Shown here: one piece after another, positions 1 to 8,337 of the stretch
Position numbering within the stretch: position 1 is the first letter of the stretch
Layout: every line of letters starts with the position of its first letter
Assembly (NCBI RefSeq): GCF_040239565.1
Contig: NZ_JBEHWS010000011.1
Span: 1 to 64,000, forward strand
DNA: 64,000 bases
Direction of reading: 5' to 3'
Source of the DNA: Fulvimarina sp040239565
GTDB lineage: Bacteria > Pseudomonadota > Alphaproteobacteria > Rhizobiales > Rhizobiaceae
The notes under the pieces: generated by a model
What the model saw: only the letters and a program-made list of their open reading frames with translations
Told to the model about the DNA's origin: nothing
Databases searched by the model: none
Translations under genes and position numbers: made by a program

Positions 1-180
1 AACGGCCGATTGCGACGATGGCTGCCGCGGTCACTCGATCTCGACACCCTCACCGAAGCCGACATTCAGGACGTCCTCGTCTCGATCAATACGACACCGA
101 GAAAATGCCTCGGCTTCGTCACGACTCTCCAAGCCATGCTCAAAGAACTTGGCAAAGACGTCCAAATCCGCTTCTCATGA
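1..180 (+). CDS. IS30-family transposase, C-terminal fragment (cut by window edge)
   Basis: Frame 1 is open from the first base to a TGA at 178-180 and encodes 59 residues with no start codon inside the window. The reading has the typical IS30 transposase C-terminus: a basic 'NGRLRRWLPR' start, the 'NTTPRKCLGF' segment of the DDE catalytic core end, and a terminal 'DVQIRF'. The family cuts and joins insertion sequence ends. Only the 3' end is visible, so it is not possible to say whether the element is intact upstream. Recognition rests on motif memory and not on a search. Confidence 0.8.
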   Translation, partial: NGRLRRWLPRSLDLDTLTEADIQDVLVSINTTPRKCLGFVTTLQAMLKELGKDVQIRFS

Positions 181-182
181 TC

Positions 183-209
183 ACGTTGCACTTCATGCTG
201 GAATCCACC
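183..209. repeat. Probable IS30-type terminal inverted repeat (right end)
   Basis: Directly after the transposase stop is a stretch containing GTTGCACTTCATG and GGAATCCACC, which resembles terminal repeats of IS30-type elements. The matching left end lies outside the window, so the exact boundary and target duplication cannot be checked. The end is about 19 bases from the dctM stop codon, next to the palindrome CCCCGATCGGGG (213-224). Confidence 0.5.
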
Positions 210-227
210 GTCCCCCGATCGGGGCGG

Positions 228-1529
228 TTAGCTGTTCATCAGGCTCGGCAGATAGGTTGCGATCGAGGGAAACGCGACAATCAGGAGAACCGCGAATAGC
301 AGGATCAGGAAGAACGGAAGCGCGGCGATCGCGATCTTCAGGATATCGATCCCGGTCAGTCCCTGGATGACGAAGAGGTTGAAACCCACCGGCGGCGTGA
401 TCTGGGACATCTCGACGACAATGACGAGGTAGATGCCGAACCACAGGGGATCGATACCGACACTTTCGACCATCGGCATGATGATCGCGGTTGTCAGAAC
501 GACCACCGAAATGCCGTCCAGAAAGCAGCCGAGTACGATGAAGAAAACCGTCAGGGCCGCGAGCAGGGCATAAGACGAGAGTTCGAACGACCCGATCCAG
601 CCGGCGAGGTTGCGCGGAATGCCGGTGAAGCCCATCGCAACGGAGAGGAAGCCCGCGCCGGCAAGAATGAATGCAATCATGCAGGAGGTAATCGTCGCGC
701 CCATCAGCGCTTCCTTCAGCATGGCGAGCGAAAGCGAACCACTCCACCAGGCAAGGCCGACCGACAGCACGACGCCAACGGCCGCAGCATCAGTCGGCGA
801 AGCGACGCCCGTGTAGATGGAGCCGATTACTCCGAGAATGAGCCCGAGAACGGGCAAGAGCCGTTTCGCGGCAGACAATTTCTGCCGAAGCGAAAACGAC
901 TCTTCGGTGGCAGGAAAGGCATGAGGCCTGATGAGCGCGACCGTCATGACATAGACCGCGAAGAGACCGATCAGCATCAAGCCCGGCAGGATGCCGGCAA
1001 TGAAAAGCCGAGCGATCGATTGCTCCGTGGCAACGCCGTAGACGATCAGGATGATGGAGGGCGGAATGAGGAGACCGAGTGTCGCCGAACCAGCGAGGGT
1101 GCCGAGCACCATCGTCTCGGAATAGCCCCGCCCCTTCAATTCCGGGATAGACATCTTGCCGATCGTGGCCGCCGTCGCAGCCGACGAACCGGAGACGGCG
1201 GCAAAGATCGCGCAGCCGAAGATATTGACGTGGATCAGCCGACCTGGCAGCCGTCCGAGCCAGGGTGCGAGGCCGGAAAACATATCCTCGGACAGGCGCG
1301 AGCGAAGCAGGATTTCTCCCATCAGAATGAACATCGGGAGCGCCGCCAAAGCCCAGGAATGGCTGTGCCCCCAGAGCGTCGTCGCAAGGATCGGGCCGAT
1401 CGGCGCCGAGGCCAGCAACAGCATCGACAGCATGCCCGTGATCATCAGGGCGAACGCCACCCAGACACCGGCCGCGAGCATCGCGATGAGAGCGATGAGA
1501 AGACCGGCGACGACGGGTATTTCGGCCAT
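228..1529 (-). CDS. dctM: TRAP transporter large permease DctM
   Basis: 433 residues, the normal size for the large membrane subunit of a tripartite ATP-independent periplasmic transporter. It is almost entirely hydrophobic, with about 12 membrane segments and the family signature around 'AAVSGSSAATAATIG' followed by 'GLLIPPSI'. The subunit carries the Na+-coupled transport path in the inner membrane. It starts 3 bases after the dctQ stop, so the two are translationally linked. It is the last gene of a dctP-dctQ-dctM operon. The substrate cannot be told from sequence. An IS30 end lies just past its stop codon without disrupting the gene. Confidence 0.93.
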   Translation of the reverse strand: MAEIPVVAGLLIALIAMLAAGVWVAFALMITGMLSMLLLASAPIGPILATTLWGHSHSWALAALPMFILMGEILLRSRLSEDMFSGLAPWLGRLPGRLIHVNIFGCAIFAAVSGSSAATAATIGKMSIPELKGRGYSETMVLGTLAGSATLGLLIPPSIILIVYGVATEQSIARLFIAGILPGLMLIGLFAVYVMTVALIRPHAFPATEESFSLRQKLSAAKRLLPVLGLILGVIGSIYTGVASPTDAAAVGVVLSVGLAWWSGSLSLAMLKEALMGATITSCMIAFILAGAGFLSVAMGFTGIPRNLAGWIGSFELSSYALLAALTVFFIVLGCFLDGISVVVLTTAIIMPMVESVGIDPLWFGIYLVIVVEMSQITPPVGFNLFVIQGLTGIDILKIAIAALPFFLILLFAVLLIVAFPSIATYLPSLMNS

Positions 1530-1532
1530 GGG

Positions 1533-2063
1533 CTACTCGATGTGTTGCTGCGGTTCGATTGCCGGTCGTCCGGTCCGCAGGGTTTGTACGAGAGAGTCGA
1601 GAAGCGCGATCGAAAGGATGGCGAGACCAAGAAGGACGACGCTTTGAGGAATCCAGAGCGGGATCGCGACGATACCTGTCGACTTGTCGCCGAAGCGGTA
1701 GGACTGCGCAGTCAACAGGGCAATGTAATAGGTGGCGAAAAGCGTCGCCGCGCCGCATGCGAGAAGGGCGAACAATTCGGCCGCGAGACGAGCCGCGCGG
1801 CCGGGAAGCCGATCAAGAACGAGCATCACGCGGATATGGCCGTCCCGCGTGAACGTGTAGGCGAGCGCGAGAAACGAGGACGCCGCCAGACAGTAGCCCG
1901 CGAAGTCTGCATAGGATGGGATCGTGTAGCTGACAGCGGTCCCGCCGAGGCGTGTGACGATGTTTAAAACGACCTGCGCACTCACGATCAGGCAGATGAA
2001 CGCGATGAGGCCGGCGGCCAAGCCGCCGGCGAGCCGATAGAGGCCATCGAGCAGGTCTCTCAT
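1533..2063 (-). CDS. dctQ: TRAP transporter small permease DctQ
   Basis: 176 residues with four predicted membrane segments, typical of the small membrane subunit of TRAP transporters, which pairs with DctM and docks the binding protein. It lies between dctP (65 bp upstream) and dctM (3 bp downstream). The family is weakly conserved, so the call rests on size, topology and position in the operon. Confidence 0.9.
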   Translation of the reverse strand: MRDLLDGLYRLAGGLAAGLIAFICLIVSAQVVLNIVTRLGGTAVSYTIPSYADFAGYCLAASSFLALAYTFTRDGHIRVMLVLDRLPGRAARLAAELFALLACGAATLFATYYIALLTAQSYRFGDKSTGIVAIPLWIPQSVVLLGLAILSIALLDSLVQTLRTGRPAIEPQQHIE

Positions 2064-2083
2064 CCACTCACCTCTTCTAACGG

Positions 2084-2118
2084 TGCGCTCGGCCGAAGTG
2101 CCGTCATGGCCGAGCGCA
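2084..2118 (-). promoter_or_regulatory. Stem-loop between dctP and dctQ
   Basis: TGCGCTCGGCC (2084-2094) and GGCCGAGCGCA (2108-2118) form a perfect 11-bp stem with a 13-base loop. It lies in the 65-bp gap just after dctP. No U-run follows, so it looks more like an RNA-stabilising or partial read-through element than a full terminator. Such hairpins after binding-protein genes are known to raise the binding protein above the permease; that role here is inferred. Confidence 0.7.
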
Positions 2119-2128
2119 TAGTATTACG

Positions 2129-3103
2129 TCAGTTCTGATAGGCTTCGACGATAGCCTTGGCTTCCTCGGAAGCCGAGGCCTGCCATTCCTCCTGCATCGT
2201 CGCCCCGATCTCCTTCAAACCGGCGAGCAGCTCATCGCTCGGCTCGACGATCGTCATACCGTTGGATTGGAGCTCGTCTGTCTTCTCCTCCGTTTCGGCC
2301 TTGCTCATCTCCCAGCCACGTTCCTCGGCAGCTGAGGCGGCATTCATGACGGCTTCCTGCGTTTTGGCGTCGAGCCCGTCGAACGCAGCCTTGTTCACGA
2401 CGACGATATTCTTCGGCACCCAGGCGTTGATCGGCGTGTAATGAGAAACGTAATCCCAAGCGGCCGAATTGGCGCCCGTCGAGGGCGACGTGATCATCGC
2501 CTCGACCTGTCCCGTCGAAAAGGCCTGCGGGATATCGGGAGCCTCAACCTGGGTCGGCGCCGCGCCAGCCAGCGTCGCGAACTTTTCGAGCGCGGCATTG
2601 TAGGCGCGGAATTTCAGGCCATTGAGATCGGAGACGCGTCCGATCTCGTTCTCGGTGTAAAGGCCCTGTGGAGGCCATGGCACCGAAAACAGGGGAACGA
2701 GGTTTTGCTCGGCGAGAAGCTCTGTGATCACAGGCTTCTGAGCCTCCCAAAGCCGGGCGGCATCGTCATAGCTCGTCGCAAGGAAGGGCTCGGAGTCGAC
2801 GCCATAAGCTGCATTCTCGTTGGAGAGTGTCGACATAAAGAACTCCCCGATCGGCACCTGCTGCCCGCGAACCGCGTTCTTGATCTCCGGATGCTTGATC
2901 AGTGATCCCGCCGAATGAACGGTGATACTCAATTCGCCGTCGGTCGCTTCCTCGACCTCTTTTGCGAACTCGGAGATGTTGACCGTGTGGAAGGTTTTGT
3001 CCGGATAGGGTGTCGGCATATCCCAGTCGGCAGCGAGTGCCGCACCAGACGAGATCGAACAGGCGAGAACGCTTGCGAAGAATGCGCTGGCGGTGGCTTT
3101 CAT
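2129..3103 (-). CDS. dctP: TRAP transporter periplasmic solute-binding protein DctP
   Basis: 324 residues with a clear Sec signal peptide (residues 1-25, cleavage after 'AALA'). It is a periplasmic solute receptor that passes an organic acid to the DctQM permease. The family's conserved arginine that binds the substrate carboxylate fits Arg166 in 'LKFRAYN'. The start has a good ribosome site (TGGAG about 9 bases upstream). It is the first gene of the operon, followed by a strong stem-loop. Ligand unknown; DctP-type receptors bind C4-dicarboxylates, keto acids, sugar acids and others. Confidence 0.92.
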   Translation of the reverse strand: MKATASAFFASVLACSISSGAALAADWDMPTPYPDKTFHTVNISEFAKEVEEATDGELSITVHSAGSLIKHPEIKNAVRGQQVPIGEFFMSTLSNENAAYGVDSEPFLATSYDDAARLWEAQKPVITELLAEQNLVPLFSVPWPPQGLYTENEIGRVSDLNGLKFRAYNAALEKFATLAGAAPTQVEAPDIPQAFSTGQVEAMITSPSTGANSAAWDYVSHYTPINAWVPKNIVVVNKAAFDGLDAKTQEAVMNAASAAEERGWEMSKAETEEKTDELQSNGMTIVEPSDELLAGLKEIGATMQEEWQASASEEAKAIVEAYQN

Positions 3104-3375
3104 GTCGAAGGTCTCCAGGATGGGCTTGAGATAATCGCGGAAGGGCTTTTCGCTGCTATGGTCGCGAGAAGCTATCGGTCAGCAGCAAAGGTCATCGATC
3201 CTTCCTTGCTTCAGGTTCATTTCGATCCTGCCATAGGGTCATGGATGATTCCAGCTCGTGGGCGATCGTGCGCTTTACCCGTTCCAAGGAGCGCCTGAGA
3301 TTCCTCCATCATTCATGGTCGGGGCGCGGCAAGCGGCCACTGGCGTGCTCGACCGTGCCGCATATCTCCGCTGAT

Positions 3376-3693
3376 ATGGGACGCAAACGCCGGATCGAGG
3401 GGCCACCGCCACCGCGTGGCGACGAGGTGAAAGCCTGTTGGCTATGTGGTCGGCCGCTCGGCCGGCGTATCGAATGGCATCATCCGAGACCGAAAAGCCG
3501 TGGCGGGCGAGAAACCGTCTCGGTTCATCCGATCTGTCACCGGACGATCCACGCGACTTTCGCCAATCATGAACTCGCCCGGATGATCGATGACGACGTC
3601 TCGCTCGCAGAGCAGCCGGAAATAGCGAAATTCCTCAGGTTCATCGCGAACAAGCCGCCGGACTTCCACGCACCGACACGGCGGCGAAAGTGA
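3376..3693 (+). CDS. Small HNH endonuclease domain protein
   Basis: 105 residues from ATG at 3376. The core reads CxxC ('CWLC'), then 'WHHP', then 'PICHRTIH', which is the zinc-bound beta-beta-alpha metal fold of HNH nucleases. The frame is open further upstream (to 3241), but the residues before Met46 look unlike a domain, so the shorter start is preferred. It stands alone, convergent with the DUF1206 gene, with no restriction or phage partner nearby. Substrate and biological role are not evident. Confidence 0.75.
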   Translation: MGRKRRIEGPPPPRGDEVKACWLCGRPLGRRIEWHHPRPKSRGGRETVSVHPICHRTIHATFANHELARMIDDDVSLAEQPEIAKFLRFIANKPPDFHAPTRRRK

Positions 3694-3709
3694 TCCGGCG
3701 ACGCTGCAT

Positions 3710-4561
3710 TCACGCTCGTCCTTCGGCCTTGGCCTTCAGCTTGGCCGCCATCGTCTCGACGTCGTCGCCAGCAACCCGCGGCACGATCCGGTAGCGTGCA
3801 TTGACGAAGCAGAACAGCGCGAAGCCAAGCAGCCCGATGCAGATCGCGCCGACGATGACACGCCCGTAAGCCTGCCCGGTGAGCCAGGAAAAGGCCTTGC
3901 CGGTTCCGCCTGCCTCTTCGGGATTGAACGTCCAGCCAGCATTGATGAACAATATGCCGACAATGCAGATAACGATCCCCTGCGCGATCAGTCCGGCCTT
4001 GAGCACCGAATTGAAGTTCAGCGTGACCGGATTGGCCCGCAGATGCTTGCGGTATTTCCCGGCCCAGCCCTTGTACATGTAGTAGACGCCTGCACCGAAG
4101 ACGCCCGCGCCGACCGCCATGACAATCCATCGCCCGCCAGGGAGCTCTAGCACCCACCGCACGACCTTACCCGTGGTCGAACCTCCACCGGACCCGGAGG
4201 AGCCCATAAACAGCAGGGAAAAGGCAAAGAAGCCGAGACCGAGGTGGAGGATGCCGGTGATGATCATGCCGGCCCTTGCACCAAGACCCTTGGTGTCGTC
4301 TCCACGGCATTCGAGATCGTAGAAGGCGGCGATGATGCGCCAGGCCGCATAAGACAGCATGCCGATGAAGATCAGGAAGAGAACCACCGATCCCCAGGTC
4401 GAATCCTCCAGCTGGCCAAGCGCCGACTTCGTCCCTTGTGCCTGCCCGCCGTGCCAGATGGCGAACAGCGAGAAGCCCGCAACCGCGAGATAGGTGATGC
4501 CGCGGCCCGCGTAGCCCGCCCGCATGACCGGGACGGTCCAGGATAGATCTGTCTGCGCCAT
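3710..4561 (-). CDS. DUF1206 membrane protein
   Basis: 283 residues from the ATG at 4561, which is preceded by CAGGAG; the longer reading frame to 4657 adds an unlikely basic leader. The protein has three repeats of a two-helix unit, each opening with a glycine-rich helix start ('GYAGRGITYL', 'GARAGMIITG', 'VLKAGLIAQG'), giving six membrane segments. This is the DUF1206 pattern; the function of the family is unknown. It is transcribed away from mnmE with 282 bp between the two starts. Confidence 0.85.
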   Translation of the reverse strand: MAQTDLSWTVPVMRAGYAGRGITYLAVAGFSLFAIWHGGQAQGTKSALGQLEDSTWGSVVLFLIFIGMLSYAAWRIIAAFYDLECRGDDTKGLGARAGMIITGILHLGLGFFAFSLLFMGSSGSGGGSTTGKVVRWVLELPGGRWIVMAVGAGVFGAGVYYMYKGWAGKYRKHLRANPVTLNFNSVLKAGLIAQGIVICIVGILFINAGWTFNPEEAGGTGKAFSWLTGQAYGRVIVGAICIGLLGFALFCFVNARYRIVPRVAGDDVETMAAKLKAKAEGRA

Positions 4562-4843
4562 GAAATGCTCCTGTCGGGGCGCTGGTTGGCCCAGCCTTTT
4601 GGATTGTCCCTCACGGGAAGAACCTGCCAAGCTTCGACGCTTTGTCGAGGGGTGCACGCGAATAAGATTTCGTGTGCTGGCAAGCGGTTACCGACCGTTT
4701 CGGCTGATCCGATTCATTGAGGAACGGCTCGGCTGAGCGCTTCCGCTGCTGCGATCGGTGCTTGCACCCGCTTCCGCAAGCTGGTTCTGTCGCAAGGAAC
4801 GACGACACTTCACGCCGACCTGCCAAGCCGCGAGCTGCCCATC

Positions 4844-6271
4844 ATGCATTCCGACACAATCGCTGCCCTCTCTTCCGGCGCGCTGCCTTCCGGCGTCGCG
4901 GTGGTTCGTGTGAGCGGGGCGAAGGCAAGCGTGGTGATGACGTCGCTCGCCGGTGCGCTGCCGAAGGATCGCCGTGCGAGCCTCCGAACCTTCCGCTCGG
5001 CGGACGGCGTGCCGATCGACACCGGCATCGCGCTCTTCTTCGAAGGCCCGAAGACGGCCACCGGCGAGGACATCGCGGAATTTCATCTGCATGGCGGGCG
5101 TGCCGTCGTCTCGGCCTTTCTTCAGGCGGCAACAGCGATCGACGATGTGCGGCTCGCCGAAGCCGGTGAATTCACGCGCCGGGCCTTCGAGAACGGACGG
5201 ATGGACCTGACCGAAGCCGAGGGACTGGCAGACCTTCTCGCCGCCGAAACCGAAGGCCAGCGACGGGCCGCCTTCGATCAGGCAGGCGGCGCTTTGAGCG
5301 CGGTCTATGAAGGCTGGATGAAGCGGCTCACACAGGCGCGTGCCATGGTGGAAGCCGGTTTCGACTTCGCAGACGAAGGGGATGTCGGCGATGATGCCGG
5401 TGCCGGCGTCCGCGAGGCCGTAAGCGCCATCCGCGACGATCTTTACAACCATCTGCAAAAAGCCGGGCGCGGCGAAATCCTGCGCTCCGGCTATAAGGTC
5501 GCGATCGTCGGCGCGCCGAATGCAGGCAAGTCGAGCCTGTTGAATGCCCTCGCCGAACGGGACGCCGCGATTGTCACTGACGTTCCCGGCACGACGCGGG
5601 ACGTGATTTCCGTCACCCTCGATCTCTCGGGCGTTCCCGTTGTCCTGTCAGATACCGCCGGCATTCGCGAAACGAAGGACGAGGTGGAAGCCATCGGCGT
5701 CGGCCGCGCCCGTGCGGCGATGAACGAAGCCGATCTCGTTCTGGCTTTGGAAGACCCGCGCGATGCGCAGGGTCCGCTCTCGCGTCTGAAAGGCCTTCTT
5801 TCCTACGTTAAACCCTCGCTCGGTCCGGTCGGCCAGGCGCTGGACGACGAGGGCGAAGGGGAAGAGGATGTGTCCCAACGCGATATCCTCACCGTCCGCA
5901 CCAAGGTGGACCTCGCAAGCGACAAGGATGAGCCCGGGCACGGCCAGCACCTGGAAGAAGGCGGTTACGACTTCGCGATCTCGGCGAAGACCGGTACGGG
6001 TCTATCCGCCCTCATAGAAGCCATCGCGGAGCGTGCGCGCGAAGCCGCCGGAGATCCGGCCTCGGCCGTTCCGCTGCGCGTCAGGCAGCGCGAGCTCCTC
6101 GACGACACGGTTCGCATCCTCGACGAATTCCTCAAGGATCGCGATGCCCCCGACGAAATCGCTGCCGAGACCTTGCGGCGGGCCTCGACGCGCCTTGGCG
6201 CCCTTACCGGCGCGGTCGGCGTCGAGGACCTTCTCGACGTGATCTTTTCCGAATTCTGCATCGGCAAATGA
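4844..6271 (+). CDS. mnmE: tRNA modification GTPase MnmE (TrmE)
   Basis: 475 residues. The N-terminal folate-binding domain (about 1-120) is followed by helical segments and an inserted GTPase domain: G1 'GAPNAGKSS' (223-231), 'TTRD', G3 'DTAG' (270-273), G4-like 'TKVD' (353-356), then 'SAKTG'. It ends in the C-terminal CIGK, whose cysteine is characteristic of MnmE. With GidA (MnmG) it makes the cmnm5 modification of wobble uridine in tRNAs. It is some 20-30 residues longer than the usual 440-455 because of an acidic insertion around 310-350. The neighbours gidA/gidB/parAB, common beside mnmE, are not here. Confidence 0.96.
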   Translation: MHSDTIAALSSGALPSGVAVVRVSGAKASVVMTSLAGALPKDRRASLRTFRSADGVPIDTGIALFFEGPKTATGEDIAEFHLHGGRAVVSAFLQAATAIDDVRLAEAGEFTRRAFENGRMDLTEAEGLADLLAAETEGQRRAAFDQAGGALSAVYEGWMKRLTQARAMVEAGFDFADEGDVGDDAGAGVREAVSAIRDDLYNHLQKAGRGEILRSGYKVAIVGAPNAGKSSLLNALAERDAAIVTDVPGTTRDVISVTLDLSGVPVVLSDTAGIRETKDEVEAIGVGRARAAMNEADLVLALEDPRDAQGPLSRLKGLLSYVKPSLGPVGQALDDEGEGEEDVSQRDILTVRTKVDLASDKDEPGHGQHLEEGGYDFAISAKTGTGLSALIEAIAERAREAAGDPASAVPLRVRQRELLDDTVRILDEFLKDRDAPDEIAAETLRRASTRLGALTGAVGVEDLLDVIFSEFCIGK

Positions 6272-6359
6272 GCGAGCTTCGTCGGATAACAAAAGAGCCG
6301 CTGCTTTCGGCAACCGGATCGGCTAGACAGGCCTGAAACCCGCCATCCGGAGTTCTCAC

Positions 6360-7772
6360 TTGGCCCTCGTCGAAGACGCCCCGCCCTATGGCGCACCGCT
6401 GAAGAAGCCCGCGGTCTGGGGCTGGATGTCCTTCGATTTCGCGGCCCAGCCCTTCTTCACCGTTGTCATCACATTCGTCTTCGGGCCGTATTTCGTCTCG
6501 CAACTCGCCACCGACCCCGCGACCGGGCAGACCGCCTGGAGCCTCGCCGCAACGATCGCCGGCATCACCGTCGCGCTTCTCTCGCCGCTTCTCGGCTCCA
6601 TTGCCGATCGGTCCGGCCCGCGAAAACCCTGGATTGCAGGCTTTTCCAGCCTCAAGATCGCAGCGCTGATCGGGATCTGGTTCGTCGCCTCGCCCGGCTC
6701 TTCGCTGTTTCTCGCCGCAGCGCTCATCGTCATCGCGCAGATATCCGCCGAGTTCTCGATCGTCTTCAACGACGCGATGCTGCCGCGCCTCGTGAAAAAG
6801 GAAAAGATCGGCCGGGTTTCAAACGCCGCCTGGGGGCTCGGTTACGCCGGCGGCATCGTCTTTCTCGTCTTCGCGCTCGGCTTTCTCGCAGGCGCCCAGG
6901 AAACGGGCCTCACCCTCTTCGGTCTCGAACCGCTCTTCGGCCTCGATCCGATGGAAGGCGAAGGCGCGCGGGCGACGGGGCCACTGGCTGCGCTCTGGTA
7001 TCTCGTCTTCCTGACGCCGCTCTTCCTGCTGACGCCCGATCGCCCGCGCAAGGAATCGATTTCCAAGGCGGTCCGGGAAGGTCTCGGCGACCTGATGGCG
7101 ACGGCGCGGGAAATCCGGGAGCGGATCGAACTCCTCAAATTCCTCATCGCGCGCATGCTCTACCAGGACGGCGTCAACGCGCTTCTCGTGCTGGGCGGCG
7201 CCTTCGCGGCCGGCATGTTCGGCTGGTCGATCATCGAAATCGGCGTCTTCGGCGTGATCCTCAACCTGACGGCGATCCCCGGCTGTATCTTCGCGGGCAC
7301 GCTTGCGACAAGGCTCGGCTCGAAGAGGCTCGTCGTGCTCTCGGTCGCGGCGCTCGCCATCGCCAGCATCGGCCTCGTCTCGACCAGTCCGACGACGACA
7401 GCGTTCGGCCTCTTCACCTTTGCCGATACCGAGGCGACGGGTCTTTTCGCGAACGGCGCCGAGAAGGCCTACATCGTCTGGGGTCTGCTGGTGGGACTCG
7501 CCTTCGGCCCCGTTCAGGCCTCCTCGCGAGCCTGGCTCGCCGAAAGCGTGACTGCGGACGAGGCCGGCCGCTATTTCGGCTTTTATGCTCTGATCGGCCG
7601 CGCGACGAGCTTCCTCGCACCGGCCTCGGTCGCCGGGCTGACCGCGCTCGCGGCGGGCCTCACCGATCCTGTGACAGCCTCGCGCATCGGCATGAGCGCC
7701 ATCGTCTTTTTCTTCCTGGCGGGTCTCGCGATTCTGGCGGTCACACGTGGGCCGGAGCGGCACCCGGTCTGA
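6360..7772 (+). CDS. MFS transporter, UMF1/Atg22-like family
   Basis: 470 residues starting at a TTG preceded by CGGAG. It has about 12 membrane helices with a charged central loop. The opening 'WGWMSFDFAAQPFFTVV' and 'NDAMLPRLV' are typical of the UMF1 (vacuole effluxer Atg22-like) branch of the major facilitator superfamily. The substrate is unknown; in fungi the relatives export amino acids from the vacuole. It follows mnmE at 88 bp and converges on smpB with 9 bp between stops. Confidence 0.85.
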   Translation: MALVEDAPPYGAPLKKPAVWGWMSFDFAAQPFFTVVITFVFGPYFVSQLATDPATGQTAWSLAATIAGITVALLSPLLGSIADRSGPRKPWIAGFSSLKIAALIGIWFVASPGSSLFLAAALIVIAQISAEFSIVFNDAMLPRLVKKEKIGRVSNAAWGLGYAGGIVFLVFALGFLAGAQETGLTLFGLEPLFGLDPMEGEGARATGPLAALWYLVFLTPLFLLTPDRPRKESISKAVREGLGDLMATAREIRERIELLKFLIARMLYQDGVNALLVLGGAFAAGMFGWSIIEIGVFGVILNLTAIPGCIFAGTLATRLGSKRLVVLSVAALAIASIGLVSTSPTTTAFGLFTFADTEATGLFANGAEKAYIVWGLLVGLAFGPVQASSRAWLAESVTADEAGRYFGFYALIGRATSFLAPASVAGLTALAAGLTDPVTASRIGMSAIVFFFLAGLAILAVTRGPERHPV

Positions 7773-7781
7773 GGCTCTGCC

Positions 7782-8255
7782 TTAGACGTCCTTCATCAGC
7801 CGCTGCTTCTGGCGGTTCCACTCGCGTTCCTTGATCGTCTGGCGCTTGTCGGGCGCGTTCTTGCCCTTGGCGAGTGCCAGTTCGAGCTTGGCCGTACCGC
7901 GCTCGTTGAAATAGATCTTGAGCGGGACGAGGGTCATACCATCGCGCTGGACGGCTCCCGCCAGCCTATTCAACTGGGCGCGATGAACCAGCAGCTTCCG
8001 CCGGCGCTTGGGATTGTGATTGAAGCGGTTGGCCTGAAGATATTCCGGCAGGTTGGAATTGATCAGCCAGAGCTCGCCCTCTTCCTCCGTAGCATAGGCT
8101 TCCGCGATCGAGGCCTTGCCGCCGCGCAGCGACTTCACTTCGGTTCCGGTCAGCTGAAGACCGGCCTCGAGCGTGTCGATGATCGCATAGTTGAAGCGCG
8201 CCTTGCGGTTCTCCGCGGCGACATTGCTGCCTGAGGATTTCTTCTTCTTTGCCAT
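7782..8255 (-). CDS. smpB: SsrA-binding protein SmpB
   Basis: 157 residues, the usual length. It has the conserved N-terminal 'NRKARFNYAI', 'GTEVKSLR' and the basic C-terminal tail ending 'RQKQRLMKDV'. SmpB binds tmRNA and the stalled ribosome in trans-translation. It lies 82 bp downstream of dapA on the same strand with a hairpin between (8275-8295), an arrangement frequent in Hyphomicrobiales. Confidence 0.97.
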   Translation of the reverse strand: MAKKKKSSGSNVAAENRKARFNYAIIDTLEAGLQLTGTEVKSLRGGKASIAEAYATEEEGELWLINSNLPEYLQANRFNHNPKRRRKLLVHRAQLNRLAGAVQRDGMTLVPLKIYFNERGTAKLELALAKGKNAPDKRQTIKEREWNRQKQRLMKDV

Positions 8256-8274
8256 GCCTCGCCCGGAGAAAGCG

Positions 8275-8295
8275 AAAGGGGCGATCGGCCCCTTT
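8275..8295 (-). terminator. Hairpin between dapA and smpB
   Basis: AAAGGGGC and GCCCCTTT form a perfect 8-bp stem with a 5-base loop. On the minus strand it is followed by a T-rich stretch (TTTCGCTTT). It lies 20 bases upstream of smpB, so it may act as a leaky terminator of dapA or a 5' structure on the smpB message. Confidence 0.6.
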
Positions 8296-8337
8296 CAATG
8301 CGTCATATAATCAAGATTGGTCGCAAGCGGCGCGGTT

